DNA of 19,417 nucleotides from an uncultured Candidatus Saccharibacteria bacterium (GCA_937876715.1 CALEGA010000054.1:1-19417); one strand, 5' to 3'. Shown: positions 6,045 through 16,447, counted from the first letter of the stretch. Notes: a model not told the origin generated them from the sequence alone. Program-made: numbers and translations.

Positions 6045-6575
6045 CTACAAGACGCACTGCCTCGCCCACTCATACATCGCAATCCCCGCCGCCACGCCCA
6101 CATTCACGCTGCGCGTCGAACCAAAACTTTCAATGAACCGCACGTCATCCGCCGCCGCGAGAAGCTCCGGCGTAATTCCCTCCCCCTCGCTGCCAAACAC
6201 CAACGTCGTTTTCTGAACAAATTTTTTGCTCACCAATCCTTGCGCTCTCGGCGTATTGTTCTCAATCGCCACCACCTCTCGTCCACGTTCTTTTTGGTCG
6301 CGTGCAAAATCTTTATAATCCGCCCAATGCACAATCTCAAGATACTTGTCCGTGCACATCGCTCCTCGCCGATTATATTTCTTCTTCCCTATGATGTGCA
6401 CTCTCACCACATTGAAACTATTCGCACTTCTCACAATCGTCCCGATGTTAAAATCGTGTTCAACATTTTCAATCGCCACTTCCAACTCGTTCCTTTTCTT
6501 ACTCAGCGCATCAAAAACTTGCTCATTCGTCATACCTTTATACTCATCCACCAAATTTCTTGTATCATTTTCCAT
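6045..6575 (-). CDS. SpoU/TrmH-family RNA 2'-O-methyltransferase
   Basis: SAM-dependent 2'-O-ribose methyltransferase of the SPOUT knot superfamily acting on tRNA or rRNA. Motif 1 is NIGTIVRSANSFNV (43-56), motif 2 is TTLVFGSEGEGIT (123-135), motif 3 is SVNVGVAAGIA (156-166, knot Asn158). 176 aa from the start chosen here. An in-frame ATG at 6611 exists, but the perfect -10 TATAAT (6587-6582) lies inside that extension and ends 6 nt before the ATG at 6575, so the shorter leaderless form is preferred. It follows the 16S terminator directly, which suggests rRNA as one possible substrate, but the target (tRNA G18, rRNA or other) cannot be fixed from sequence. Confidence 0.9.
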   Translation of the reverse strand: MENDTRNLVDEYKGMTNEQVFDALSKKRNELEVAIENVEHDFNIGTIVRSANSFNVVRVHIIGKKKYNRRGAMCTDKYLEIVHWADYKDFARDQKERGREVVAIENNTPRAQGLVSKKFVQKTTLVFGSEGEGITPELLAAADDVRFIESFGSTRSVNVGVAAGIAMYEWARQCVL

Positions 6576-6581
6576 AGCAGC

Positions 6582-6587
6582 ATTATA
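6582..6587 (-). promoter_or_regulatory. -10 element of the methyltransferase gene, leaderless type
   Basis: TATAAT on minus, 6 nt before the ATG at 6575 and directly after the U-tract of the 16S terminator. The -35 is poor. Confidence 0.6.
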
Positions 6588-6591
6588 CAAC

Positions 6592-6609
6592 AAAAAAGCC
6601 CTTACGGGC
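6592..6609 (-). terminator. 16S rRNA unit terminator
   Basis: GCCC-GTAA-GGGC followed by TTTTTT on the minus strand. It comes right after the closing strand of the 16S processing stem, so the precursor ends here without a 23S gene. Confidence 0.75.
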
Positions 6610-6620
6610 AAATTTGTTTT

Positions 6621-6641
6621 AACAACTTAGTTGTGCAATTA
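6621..6641 (-). other. 16S processing stem, 3' strand (trailer)
   Basis: This 21-nt trailer segment is complementary at 20 of 21 positions to the 16S leader segment at 8369-8389. Pairing resumes beyond a small leader hairpin (GTTTTC/GAAAAC, about 8349-8366) through ACGATGA/TCATCGT. The paired leader and trailer loop out the whole 16S, as in RNase III processing stems. Confidence 0.8.
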
Positions 6642-6777
6642 CTTCATCGTAAGTCGTTGATTAAGCTTGAAAGTCGCACCCTTACGGGTAAAATTGTGTA
6701 CTAAGCTTACACTACACAATTACGACCGACCTAGCTACACGCGAGCTTTCGCTTTCGTGCGCATCTATTCCTTCTCA

Positions 6778-8306
<1,529 letters not shown>

Positions 8307-8368
8307 AGATAATTTGATTTACTCAAATAAAATGAACTGACGATGATAGTTTTCTATAAAGAAAACAT

Positions 8369-8393
8369 TAATTGCACAACTAAATTGTTAAAC
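8369..8393 (-). promoter_or_regulatory. 16S leader: processing stem 5' strand and boxA
   Basis: The leader reads GTTTAACAATTTA (8393-8381 on minus), sharing TTTAACAATTTA with the E. coli rrn leader boxA bound by NusB/NusE. The same bases form part of the 5' strand of the stem that pairs with 6621-6641. An antitermination role is inferred from the match. Confidence 0.65.
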
Positions 8394-8444
8394 CTCGTCA
8401 GAGACTCGGAAAGAATAAACCTCGCGTTCTCTTAGACTTCCTTA

Positions 8445-8473
8445 ATCTTATCTCAAACTTCCCCTATTGTCAA
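8445..8473 (-). promoter_or_regulatory. 16S rRNA promoter
   Basis: On minus, TTGACA (8473-8468), 17 nt, TAAGAT (8450-8445). The -35 starts 20 nt after the gyrA stop codon, and I see no clear terminator between, so gyrA readthrough into 16S is possible. Confidence 0.8.
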
Positions 8474-8492
8474 GAGTTTTTTGAAAGATTTT

Positions 8493-11060
8493 TTACTTTT
8501 TCGGCTCCTCCGTCTTTTCTTCTTCCTCCGGCAGGACAATCCCAATCGAGGCAACCGTATCGCCCTCAGCCAGCCGCATAATTCTCACCCCTTGCGTCGC
8601 CCGCCCGAGCGTCGGGATCTCTTTCACCGCCACCCTAATCGCTTGTCCTTTCGACGACATCATAATCACCTCTTTCGCAAGCGGGTCAAGTGTATGCACT
8701 GCCACAATCGGACCAGTTTTCGCCGTCACCGCTGCTACTTTAATCCCTACGCCACCTCTCTTGTGCGCTGGGAAATTCGACGCTAACGTCGCCTTACCAT
8801 AACCATTAGCAGAAATCGCCAAAATCTTTTGTTTCGGGTCGTCAATAATGTCCATCCCCACAATCTCATCTCGTGGACGCAATCGAGCACCACGCACCCC
8901 TCTCGCAGCACGTCCCATCGCTCGCACATCTTTCTCGTTGAACCGAATCGCTTGTCCAGCCGACGTAGAAATCACCACGTCATTCTCCCCTGTTGTTCCC
9001 TGCACCCACTTCAACTCATCGCCTTCATCCAACTTAATCGCAATCAAGCCATTCGAGCGAATATTCAAGAAATCTTTCACCGACGTCTTCTTAATCGTCC
9101 CTTTCTTCGTCGCCATAAACAGATAGCCGCTCGCGTCCATCCCCGAACTCTGTTTGATAATCGCCGTAATCTTCTCTTCCGGATGCATCGACAAGAGGTT
9201 CACCGCCGCCGTTCCCTTTGCGGAAAGCGACGCCTGCGGCACTTCATACGCTTTCAAGCGGAAAATTCGTCCCTGCGACGTAAAGAATAGCAGGAAGTCG
9301 TGCGAATTCGCCGTAATAATCTGCGCAATCACATCTTCCTCTTTCGTCGTCATTCCACGTTTGCCTTTTCCACCCCTGTTTTGTTTCCTAAAGTCATTCT
9401 GCGACACACGCTTCATATAATTCTGCGCCGTCAAAAGAATCACGCTTTCCTCTTCAGGAATCAGCTCTTCCTCAGCAAACTTCCCCACCTCGTGATTAAT
9501 AATCTTACTTCTGCGTTCATCGCCATACTTCACTTTAAGCGCCAACAACTCCTCTTTAATCACAGCGAGAATCTTCATCTCGTCCGCCAAAATCTCTTCT
9601 AACTTCTTAATCAGTTCGTGCAATTCTTTCAACTCTTCTTCGATTTTATCGCGTTCGAGTCCTTGCAAGCGCCTCAGTTGCATCTGCAAAATCGCCGCCG
9701 CCTGAATCTCCGACAGCCCAAATCTCTTCATCAATTGCTGATCAGCGTCGTCATAGCTCGCGCGAATCACCTTAATCACTTCGTCAATATTATCAAGCGC
9801 AATCTTCAACCCCTCCAAGATATGCGCTCTCTCTTTCGCCTTACGTAAATCAAATTCCGTCCTACGGCGCACCACTTTCTGGCGATGCTTAATAAACTCG
9901 CCCAAAATCTCCTTTAACCCCAAGATTCTCGGCTGCAGCCCATCCACAAGCGCCAACATATTATAATGAAATGCGGTCTGTAGCGGCGTCAACTTATAAA
10001 GCTGGTTCAAAATCTTCTTCGGGAACGCATCTTTCTTCAACTCCACCACTAGCCTCGTCACCCCTCGCGCCGACTCGTTGCGTACATCCGCAATATGCGT
10101 AATCTTCTTCTCGTTGGCAAGCTCCACGATTCTCTGCTTCAAATCCTCTTTCGACACCCCATAAGGCATCTCTTTCACCACGATATTATAGCGTCCGTTC
10201 TTACGTTCCTCAATCTCCGTCACGGCACGAATCGTCACCGAACCTTTCCCTGTTGCGTAAGCAGACTTCATCGGCGCACCGCCATAAACTTCCGCTCCCG
10301 TCGGAAAATCCGGACCTTTCACATATTTCATCAATTCTTCCAAAGAAATCTCTGGATTATCAATCTGTGCCACCGTCGCATCCACCAATTCACCAAGGTT
10401 ATGTGGCGGAATATTCGTCGCCATCCCCACCGCAATACCCATCTGTCCATTCAAAAGAATGTTTGGCAATGCCGCCGGCAACACCACTGGCTCTTTCTCA
10501 CTACCATCAAAGTTATCTCTAAAATCCACTGTCTCCTTATCGATATCCGCCAGCAGCTCCGCTCCCACCTTATCCATCCGCGCCTCAGTGTACCTCGATG
10601 CCGCCGGTTCATCCCCGTCCGCCGAACCGAAGTTACCTTGTCCCTCAATCAGCGTATAGCGCATTTTCCAAGGTTGCGCCAGGTTCACCATCGCCATATA
10701 AATCGACGAATCACCATGCGGATGGTACTTACCCATCACCTCGCCCACGATACGCGCCGACTTCACTGTCGCGTGTGGCGCTTTCCACCCGTTTTTGTTC
10801 ATTGCGTACAAAATCCGGCGGTTCACTGGCTTCAAACCATCGCGCACATCAGGCAGCGCGCGGTCAACAATCACCGACATCGAATACTTCAGGAAGTACT
10901 CCTCCATCGTACTCTCAACATTGCGATTTTCAATCCCCGTCAAAAGTGCCTCTGTCGTCCCCTCAGGCTCACTGCCAACCACTTCTCCCGTAATAGCACC
11001 CTCTTGTGGCTCTTCGAGGTTAATCTTCTTTAAATCATCATTTTTTGCGTTTTCTGCCAT
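8493..11060 (-). CDS. gyrA: DNA gyrase subunit A
   Basis: Breakage-reunion subunit of gyrase; with GyrB it introduces negative supercoils using ATP. 855 aa. An acidic N-terminal extension of about 30-35 residues precedes the usual start region. The catalytic Tyr is Y157 with R156 (AASRYTEARM). The quinolone-determining helix reads HPHGDSSIYM (113-122): the Ser equivalent to E. coli 83 is kept (S118), but the acidic residue at E. coli 87 is Met122. A GyrA box (QNRGGKG) and a beta-pinwheel C-terminal domain mark it as gyrase and not topoisomerase IV ParC. AAGGAGG of its ribosome site abuts the gyrB stop, with a 9-nt gap, so it is cotranscribed and probably coupled. Confidence 0.98.
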   Translation of the reverse strand: MAENAKNDDLKKINLEEPQEGAITGEVVGSEPEGTTEALLTGIENRNVESTMEEYFLKYSMSVIVDRALPDVRDGLKPVNRRILYAMNKNGWKAPHATVKSARIVGEVMGKYHPHGDSSIYMAMVNLAQPWKMRYTLIEGQGNFGSADGDEPAASRYTEARMDKVGAELLADIDKETVDFRDNFDGSEKEPVVLPAALPNILLNGQMGIAVGMATNIPPHNLGELVDATVAQIDNPEISLEELMKYVKGPDFPTGAEVYGGAPMKSAYATGKGSVTIRAVTEIEERKNGRYNIVVKEMPYGVSKEDLKQRIVELANEKKITHIADVRNESARGVTRLVVELKKDAFPKKILNQLYKLTPLQTAFHYNMLALVDGLQPRILGLKEILGEFIKHRQKVVRRRTEFDLRKAKERAHILEGLKIALDNIDEVIKVIRASYDDADQQLMKRFGLSEIQAAAILQMQLRRLQGLERDKIEEELKELHELIKKLEEILADEMKILAVIKEELLALKVKYGDERRSKIINHEVGKFAEEELIPEEESVILLTAQNYMKRVSQNDFRKQNRGGKGKRGMTTKEEDVIAQIITANSHDFLLFFTSQGRIFRLKAYEVPQASLSAKGTAAVNLLSMHPEEKITAIIKQSSGMDASGYLFMATKKGTIKKTSVKDFLNIRSNGLIAIKLDEGDELKWVQGTTGENDVVISTSAGQAIRFNEKDVRAMGRAARGVRGARLRPRDEIVGMDIIDDPKQKILAISANGYGKATLASNFPAHKRGGVGIKVAAVTAKTGPIVAVHTLDPLAKEVIMMSSKGQAIRVAVKEIPTLGRATQGVRIMRLAEGDTVASIGIVLPEEEEKTEEPKK

Positions 11061-11069
11061 ATTTCCTCC

Positions 11070-13052
11070 TTAAAAGTCCAGATCGTCGAGATTGACTTTC
11101 GCCGCTCCCGCCTGAATAAAGTTTTTGCGCAAATCAACTTGGTCGCCCATCAGCTTCGCAAACACCGCATCCGCCTTCTCGGCATCTTCAATATGCACTT
11201 GCACTAGGACACGATTTTCTGGGTCCATCGTCGTTTCCCAAAGTTGCTTCGCATCCATCTCGCCAAGACCCTTAAACCTCTGTTGTGCAGTGTATCCCGC
11301 CTGCTTAAACCTCTCTTGGTTCTCATCAATCTTCGTCCCCGCTTTCCGCTTCTCCTCAATCTTCTCATTCAACTTCGCTTCCAGCGCCGCCTCATCATAA
11401 AGATAATCAATCTTCCGCGTATTCCCCGTCCCCTTAATCAGACCAAACAGCGGCGGTTTCGCCAGATAGACGTGTCCCTCTTCAATCACTTTTGGCATAT
11501 ACCGGAAAAAGAACGTCATCAAAAGCGTCGCAATATGCAAACCATCGACATCAGCATCGGTCATAAACACAATCTTGTCATACCGTAGCCCGTTAATATC
11601 AAACTGTTCCCCGATTCCAACCCCTAACCCTTTAATCAACGACACCAGCTCCTGATTCGCCAACATCTTATCCAACCTCGCCCGCTCAGTATTCAACACC
11701 TTACCACGCAAAGGCAAAATCGCCTGAATCTTCGGGTTTCTCCCCTCTTTCGCCGAACCCGCCGCCGAATTACCCTCGACGATAAAGAGTTCGCACTCAT
11801 CCCTGTTTCTCGATGAGCAATCTGCCAGCTTCGACGGCAAATTCAATCCATCGAACGCTCCTTTACGAATCACATTATCTCTCGCCGCCCTCGCTGCTTT
11901 CCTCGCACGAGCTGCCAACGTCGCTTTTTGCACGATTTTCTTCGCTATCGCCGGATTTTCCTCAAGATAATACCCGAAATACTCGGTCATCACCTTGTCA
12001 ACATATCCCCTCACCTCTGGATTTCCGAGCTTATTCTTCGTCTGACCCTCAAATTGCGGGTCTGGCAGCTTCACAAGAATAACCGCCGTGAGACCCTCCT
12101 TTATATCATCTCCTGTCAGATTGTCCTCTTTTTCCTTTAAAAGCCCATTCTTGCGCGCATAATCGTTAATTGTCCGGTTCAACCCCGTCCTAAAGCCCAC
12201 CACGTGCATCCCCCCATCAGGAGTCAACACGTTGTTCGCAAACGGCTTCATAATTTCCGCAAAGGTATCGTTATATTGCAACGCAATCTCCACCTCTGAA
12301 TCGGCAATCTTCTTCTCGACATAGAAAATATCGTCAGAAATCACCTCTTTCCCATTGTTCAACCTCTTCACATAACTCCGAATCCCACCCTCAAAATAGA
12401 ACGACTCTTTCGCGCCCGTCCGTTCATCATTTACCTCAATCAAAATCCCTTTCGTCAGATACGCTTGATGCCTTGCATAATTCGACACCCAATCATAGTC
12501 AAACGTCGTTGTCTCTTTAAAAATCGTCGGGTCAGGATAAAACGTAATTGACGTTCCGTGCTCCCTCGGGCAACCATCAGAAACGCTAAACGGTTTCGAG
12601 GTCTTCCCCACCTCAAATTCCACGTGATGCGTCTTCCCATCCCTATAAACTTCCGCAATCATCTTCGTTGACAACGCGTTCACTACCGACGAACCAACAC
12701 CGTGCAAACCAGAGGAAACTTTATACCCCCCATCACCGAACTTACCGCCCGCGTGCAAGACCGTTAACACCGTCTCCAGCGTCGATAGACCCGTCTTCGG
12801 GTGTTTATCTACCGGAATACCGCGCCCATTATCATCCACGCGCACACCACCGTCGTTCAAAATCGTAATCGTAATCTTGTTCGCAAACCCCGCAATCGCC
12901 TCATCAATCGAGTTATCCGCAATCTCTTTAATCAAATGATGCAAACCATCGTACCCTGTCGAGCCGATATACATCCCAGGGCGAATCCGCACTGGCTCCA
13001 GCCCCTCAAGGACTCTAATTTCTGACGAATCATATTCCTGCGCCTTTGGCAT
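11070..13052 (-). CDS. gyrB: DNA gyrase subunit B
   Basis: ATPase subunit of gyrase, 660 aa. GHKL ATPase: E43/N47 in EIADNSIDEA, DDNGRGIP at 73-80, the glycine-rich lid GLHGVGSSVVNALS at 115-128, QTK loop K339. TOPRIM: catalytic E426 and D499/D501/D503 in MTDADVDG. The segment usually EGDSAGGSA reads EGNSAAGSA, so N428 replaces the Asp at E. coli 426; R449 stands at E. coli K447. The C-terminal QRFKGLGEMDAKQLWETTMDP is canonical, and the short length lacks the insert of proteobacterial GyrB. AGAGGT lies upstream of the ATG. First gene of the gyrB-gyrA operon, with its own promoter. Confidence 0.98.
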   Translation of the reverse strand: MPKAQEYDSSEIRVLEGLEPVRIRPGMYIGSTGYDGLHHLIKEIADNSIDEAIAGFANKITITILNDGGVRVDDNGRGIPVDKHPKTGLSTLETVLTVLHAGGKFGDGGYKVSSGLHGVGSSVVNALSTKMIAEVYRDGKTHHVEFEVGKTSKPFSVSDGCPREHGTSITFYPDPTIFKETTTFDYDWVSNYARHQAYLTKGILIEVNDERTGAKESFYFEGGIRSYVKRLNNGKEVISDDIFYVEKKIADSEVEIALQYNDTFAEIMKPFANNVLTPDGGMHVVGFRTGLNRTINDYARKNGLLKEKEDNLTGDDIKEGLTAVILVKLPDPQFEGQTKNKLGNPEVRGYVDKVMTEYFGYYLEENPAIAKKIVQKATLAARARKAARAARDNVIRKGAFDGLNLPSKLADCSSRNRDECELFIVEGNSAAGSAKEGRNPKIQAILPLRGKVLNTERARLDKMLANQELVSLIKGLGVGIGEQFDINGLRYDKIVFMTDADVDGLHIATLLMTFFFRYMPKVIEEGHVYLAKPPLFGLIKGTGNTRKIDYLYDEAALEAKLNEKIEEKRKAGTKIDENQERFKQAGYTAQQRFKGLGEMDAKQLWETTMDPENRVLVQVHIEDAEKADAVFAKLMGDQVDLRKNFIQAGAAKVNLDDLDF

Positions 13053-13087
13053 AGCAAATTACCTCTGTCTTTAAAATAACTTCCCCT

Positions 13088-13116
13088 ATTATATCTGTTT
13101 TTAGCTATTTTTTCAA
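13088..13116 (-). promoter_or_regulatory. gyrB-gyrA promoter
   Basis: On minus, TTGAAA (13116-13111), 17 nt, TATAAT (13093-13088). The TGA stop of the upstream ATPase gene (13115-13113) lies inside the -35 hexamer. No terminator separates them, so readthrough from the ATPase operon is likely. Confidence 0.75.
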
Positions 13117-15875
13117 GACCTTAAGCTTATTTTGTCGTCCGCTTGCCAAAAACCATCGTCTCGCCGCCTCGAAGCGCCTTCTTGCGCCCTCTCCGCCGCT
13201 TTTTCGGGCATTTTTTGCGCAGATTCCTCCCGCGCTTCAATCACTGGCTTCACCTCTGTTTTCGCCGCTTCCGTCGCCACTTTTTCGCCACCATTACTCA
13301 GCTCATTTTTTTTGCGCATCCACGCCTCCAAAAAGTTCTCCTCTCGCGCCTCTTTCCCAGGCACTTGATAAGTTCGCGCCATCTCCGCCTTATTCACCGT
13401 TCCCTCTTTATTGCTCGCCGCCAACCTCCGATCAATCTCTCGACTCACCTCCGCTCGCGGTCGCCCATACTTCGTCGCCGAATAAGTCTTCAAACTCTGC
13501 AACACATCCGGATTTTCTTTCCCTAACACCGACCACGTCATCGTGAACGGCGTACTCGGCATCCCATACATCATCACCGTCGCCACCGCGTGATAATTCG
13601 GCGTCTTATGCAAATCCTCCGCCGTAAACGTCGGCGCAAACACCTTTTCAATCAGCTCCGCATCTGTCACCCCAAGCCGCCCAGCGATAATCGTCCCCAC
13701 ATTCCCCAGCACCCCCTCACGAATCCGGTCGGTCAGCTGCGTCATAAACTGGTTCGCCACGATCAAATTCAAGCGGAACTTTCTCGCCTCTGACAAAATA
13801 CTCTCAAAGCTATCTGTCGAAAAGTTCTGGAACTCATCCACAAACAGACAAAAGTCCTTCCTCTCGTGCTCTGGTATATCTTGTCTGCTCATCGCCGCTT
13901 GTTGGAATTTCATCACAAATATCATACCGAGTAGATTTGCGTTCAGCTCCCCCATCTTCCCCTTAGACAAATTCACCAACAAAATCTTATTGTTGTCCAT
14001 CACCTCACGAATGTTAAATCCACTCTTCGTCTGCCCTAGCACATTCTTCATCATCGTATTCGAAATAAACGGTCCCCACTTCGACACAAACCACGTCGTC
14101 ACCTCCCCCGCATCATTGCTCTTCTGGCTCGCCGGGAACTCCTTTGTCCAATAATCATACACCTGCCTGTCCGTCACATACTGCAACTTCGCTTTCACGA
14201 ACTCTGGGTCAATAAACACTCTCGGTACGTCAATAAACGAAGCGCCGTTCGGGTCAGACATCAAAAGCAGCGCCGCATTACGGAACATATGCTCACCTCT
14301 CGGCCCAAAAATCCCCGTATGCCCAGGGTCATAAAGGCTATAAAGCATATTAATCCCCTCTTGAATAATGAAGTCTTTCTGATCCGGCGTCTGAAACTCA
14401 AACATATTCATCCCAATCGGATTTTCCAAATCCCCAGGGTCAAAGTAAATCACATCATCAATTCTCTCTTTCGGCACCATCGACAACAGCTCCTCTACCA
14501 CGTCGCCGTGCGGGTCAATAAACGCAAACCCTCTCCCATCCAACATATCTTGATACGCAATATTACGCAAAAACTTCGACTTACCCATCCCCGTCGAACC
14601 AATCACGTAAGTATGCCTCCTCCTGTCCTCTTGTGACAGCCGAATCTCTTTCTTCTCCCCTCTAAACTCATTCACCCCAATTAGCACCCCGTTCTCCACC
14701 AATTTCGCCGGTCCCTCCACCTGCTTCGTCATCTGTCGCATCACTTGGCTCGTCGGAATCGCATTCTGCTCCGGCAAATGATATATCGTCGCCAGCTCCA
14801 CGCTATTTAATATATTGCTCGTCTTAATTAGCGGAAAATCCCTGAAAATATAGTCTCGCGCCAGCTTTTTTTCATCTTTCGCCGGCTCATATTTAAACCC
14901 GTTATAAATCGCCGAATCAAATTGCGAAAACGCTGTCACCACACCCCCCGCCATCGCCTCCGCTCGCGCTTTCCCCTGTTCGCTACTCGCCACAATCCTC
15001 ACCAACGTCTCAAACGCCGCATATTTCGTCTTCTCTTCCACCGCGCCAATCTCTTGCTGCTCGATGTTCGTCAGCACTTTCACCTCTTCCCGCTTCTCAA
15101 TACTCCCCTCTCGCGCTTCAAGTGGCTTCCAAAGCAACCTAAAAATTTGTGCAATGTCGTTAAGAAAATTGTTCGCTCCGCCAACCATCGCACTTTTTTT
15201 CTTCCCGTCTTTTACATTTTTTACCCAAGTCTCCGCATTTTTTGTCCACTCATTATCTTTCGGACGGAACATCACTTGCACCCCCAAGCCCTCGCCCTCT
15301 TTCGTCGCCGCCATCGTATTAAGCAGCGCCACACTCGCATCTCGCTTCGTCTCCTCATATGTCGCAATCGGATAGACATACTCTTTCTTCAACACTAATT
15401 CTCCACCCGCTACCCCTGATAGCTTCGCCGTTTTCGAAAAGATGTTCTCCCTCTCCGCCTCCTCTAGCCGCGCCGTCGGATATGCCGAAATCACCGCCTG
15501 CTTCACCGTCTCCGTTAGCACCGCTGGCACCACCGCATAATACTTAATCATCCCGCCCGTCGCCACAATCTCAAAGGAAATATGCTTCTGCCCAAAGATC
15601 CTCGCATTCTTCCCTTTTACTAGAGTTGACGCAATCATCGAATACATCACCTGCGCCTGAGAAATCGCCTCATTCACCACGTCACGCTCGTCTCTCCCCC
15701 CTCCTTGAATATCATCCGTCGTCGGCGGCAGATGAATCAACATCGCAATCATCTTCAACCCCCGCTCCACCTCTTTAATCTCACGCACTTTTTTCACGTG
15801 TCCTGCCCGTAGTAAAATTAACACAAACAGGAGTGCCACCCCACCCAAAATCAAATACAACACCGGGCTATTCAT
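13113..15875 (-). CDS. VirD4/TraG-like (HerA/FtsK superfamily) membrane ATPase
   Basis: 920-aa predicted inner-membrane P-loop ATPase related to type IV secretion coupling proteins. One N-terminal membrane helix (about 4-23), then a long region of about 400 residues I cannot assign. Walker A is GSTGMGKS (426-433), followed by FIDPHGD (452-458), typical of TraG/HerA-like ATPases. Walker B is FCLFVDEF (675-682). GRLGVTDAELIEKVF near 732-746 resembles the C-terminal motor part of TraD/VirD4 proteins. The tail from about 860 is charged and low in complexity. ATG overlaps the stop of the upstream gene (ATGA), so translation is coupled. DNA or protein export, or surface structures of this epibiont lineage, are possible roles (inference). 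No other T4SS gene is in the window. Confidence 0.8.
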   Translation of the reverse strand: MNSPVLYLILGGVALLFVLILLRAGHVKKVREIKEVERGLKMIAMLIHLPPTTDDIQGGGRDERDVVNEAISQAQVMYSMIASTLVKGKNARIFGQKHISFEIVATGGMIKYYAVVPAVLTETVKQAVISAYPTARLEEAERENIFSKTAKLSGVAGGELVLKKEYVYPIATYEETKRDASVALLNTMAATKEGEGLGVQVMFRPKDNEWTKNAETWVKNVKDGKKKSAMVGGANNFLNDIAQIFRLLWKPLEAREGSIEKREEVKVLTNIEQQEIGAVEEKTKYAAFETLVRIVASSEQGKARAEAMAGGVVTAFSQFDSAIYNGFKYEPAKDEKKLARDYIFRDFPLIKTSNILNSVELATIYHLPEQNAIPTSQVMRQMTKQVEGPAKLVENGVLIGVNEFRGEKKEIRLSQEDRRRHTYVIGSTGMGKSKFLRNIAYQDMLDGRGFAFIDPHGDVVEELLSMVPKERIDDVIYFDPGDLENPIGMNMFEFQTPDQKDFIIQEGINMLYSLYDPGHTGIFGPRGEHMFRNAALLLMSDPNGASFIDVPRVFIDPEFVKAKLQYVTDRQVYDYWTKEFPASQKSNDAGEVTTWFVSKWGPFISNTMMKNVLGQTKSGFNIREVMDNNKILLVNLSKGKMGELNANLLGMIFVMKFQQAAMSRQDIPEHERKDFCLFVDEFQNFSTDSFESILSEARKFRLNLIVANQFMTQLTDRIREGVLGNVGTIIAGRLGVTDAELIEKVFAPTFTAEDLHKTPNYHAVATVMMYGMPSTPFTMTWSVLGKENPDVLQSLKTYSATKYGRPRAEVSREIDRRLAASNKEGTVNKAEMARTYQVPGKEAREENFLEAWMRKKNELSNGGEKVATEAAKTEVKPVIEAREESAQKMPEKAAERAQEGASRRRDDGFWQADDKISLRS

Positions 15876-16078
15876 TGCCTCTCACTCCCCTCACGCACAC
15901 GCCCAAAGGCACGATAAATCAGCGTATCGCTCATATCTTGAATCTTCACATTCAGCATATACGGGTCATCCGCGAACTGTCTCTCAATCTTTCGAATTTC
16001 TTTCAACCCCTCTTCCCCCATCTCTTTCTTGAGCGAAGTATTATCTCTAGCTAACGCATCCTCAAACTCATTATACAT
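15872..16078 (-). CDS. Small acidic/helical protein upstream of the VirD4-like ATPase
   Basis: 68 aa, highly charged, predicted helical and possibly coiled coil (LKKEMGEEGLKEIRKIERQFAD), no membrane segment. I do not recognise a family. Its stop overlaps the ATPase start in ATGA, which argues for a stoichiometric partner or adaptor (inference). The gene has a TGG-TAAAAT extended -10 ending 6 nt before the ATG (16085-16090) and no Shine-Dalgarno site, so it is probably leaderless. The promoter region is nearly a copy of the one ahead of the next upstream gene. Confidence 0.75.
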   Translation of the reverse strand: MYNEFEDALARDNTSLKKEMGEEGLKEIRKIERQFADDPYMLNVKIQDMSDTLIYRAFGRVREGSERQ

Positions 16079-16104
16079 ATGCTTATTTTACCACGCTTAC
16101 GCTC
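16079..16104 (-). promoter_or_regulatory. Promoter copy 1 of the VirD4-like operon
   Basis: On minus, AGCGTAAGCGTGG-TAAAAT, 6 nt, ATG. It fits in and beside the 18-nt gap between genes. It aligns without gaps with promoter copy 2 at 22 of 28 positions. Confidence 0.65.
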
Positions 16105-16447
16105 TTTTGTGTATTAAAAAACAGCCCAAAAACACGAAAATCACCGTCCCCGCAATCGTCATTAGACTCATTGATCTCGTCACCAGCAAAATAATCGGTC
16201 CAAAGGCAAGCACCGTCGCATACATATACGTCTTGTTCTCAGAAATCTCCCCGCCATTCTTGTCCTTTAGTATCCTCTGAAAGATTTTTACGACCTCGAC
16301 CATCACGCCGAACAACACTATAAAAACCATTGTAAAAAATACTAAAACACCGAAAACGCCGGCTTCTCGCGGCGCGGTATAGTTAAGCATAGCTAGTATT
16401 CCAAAAAGCGAAAGAATACTTAAGATTGGTACGAGTCTGCCACGCAT
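16097..16447 (-). CDS. Four-helix membrane protein
   Basis: 116 aa with four predicted membrane helices (about 4-22, 30-51, 74-90, 95-113) and a charged loop (KIFQRILKDKNGGEISENK) between helices 2 and 3. No recognised family. It is the first gene of a probable three-gene set with the charged 68-aa protein and the VirD4-like ATPase, 18 nt apart. That suggests a membrane partner of the ATPase (inference). The extended -10 TGTGA-TACAAT ends 6 nt before the ATG, with no Shine-Dalgarno site, so it is leaderless. Probable RNase P RNA lies upstream on the same strand. Confidence 0.75.
   Translation of the reverse strand: MRGRLVPILSILSLFGILAMLNYTAPREAGVFGVLVFFTMVFIVLFGVMVEVVKIFQRILKDKNGGEISENKTYMYATVLAFGPIILLVTRSMSLMTIAGTVIFVFLGCFLIHKRA

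Noticed and set aside
6681..6690. Second ACCC-TTAC-GGGT hairpin in the 16S trailer as a terminator
   Set aside because: No U-tract follows on minus; more likely part of the trailer fold.
10095..11033. 312-aa ORF on plus opposite gyrA
   Set aside because: Shadow frame of gyrA with no motif or initiation signal.
8493..11060. ParC/ParE (topoisomerase IV) instead of gyrase
   Set aside because: A GyrA box (QNRGGKG) is present and no second topoisomerase pair is in the window.
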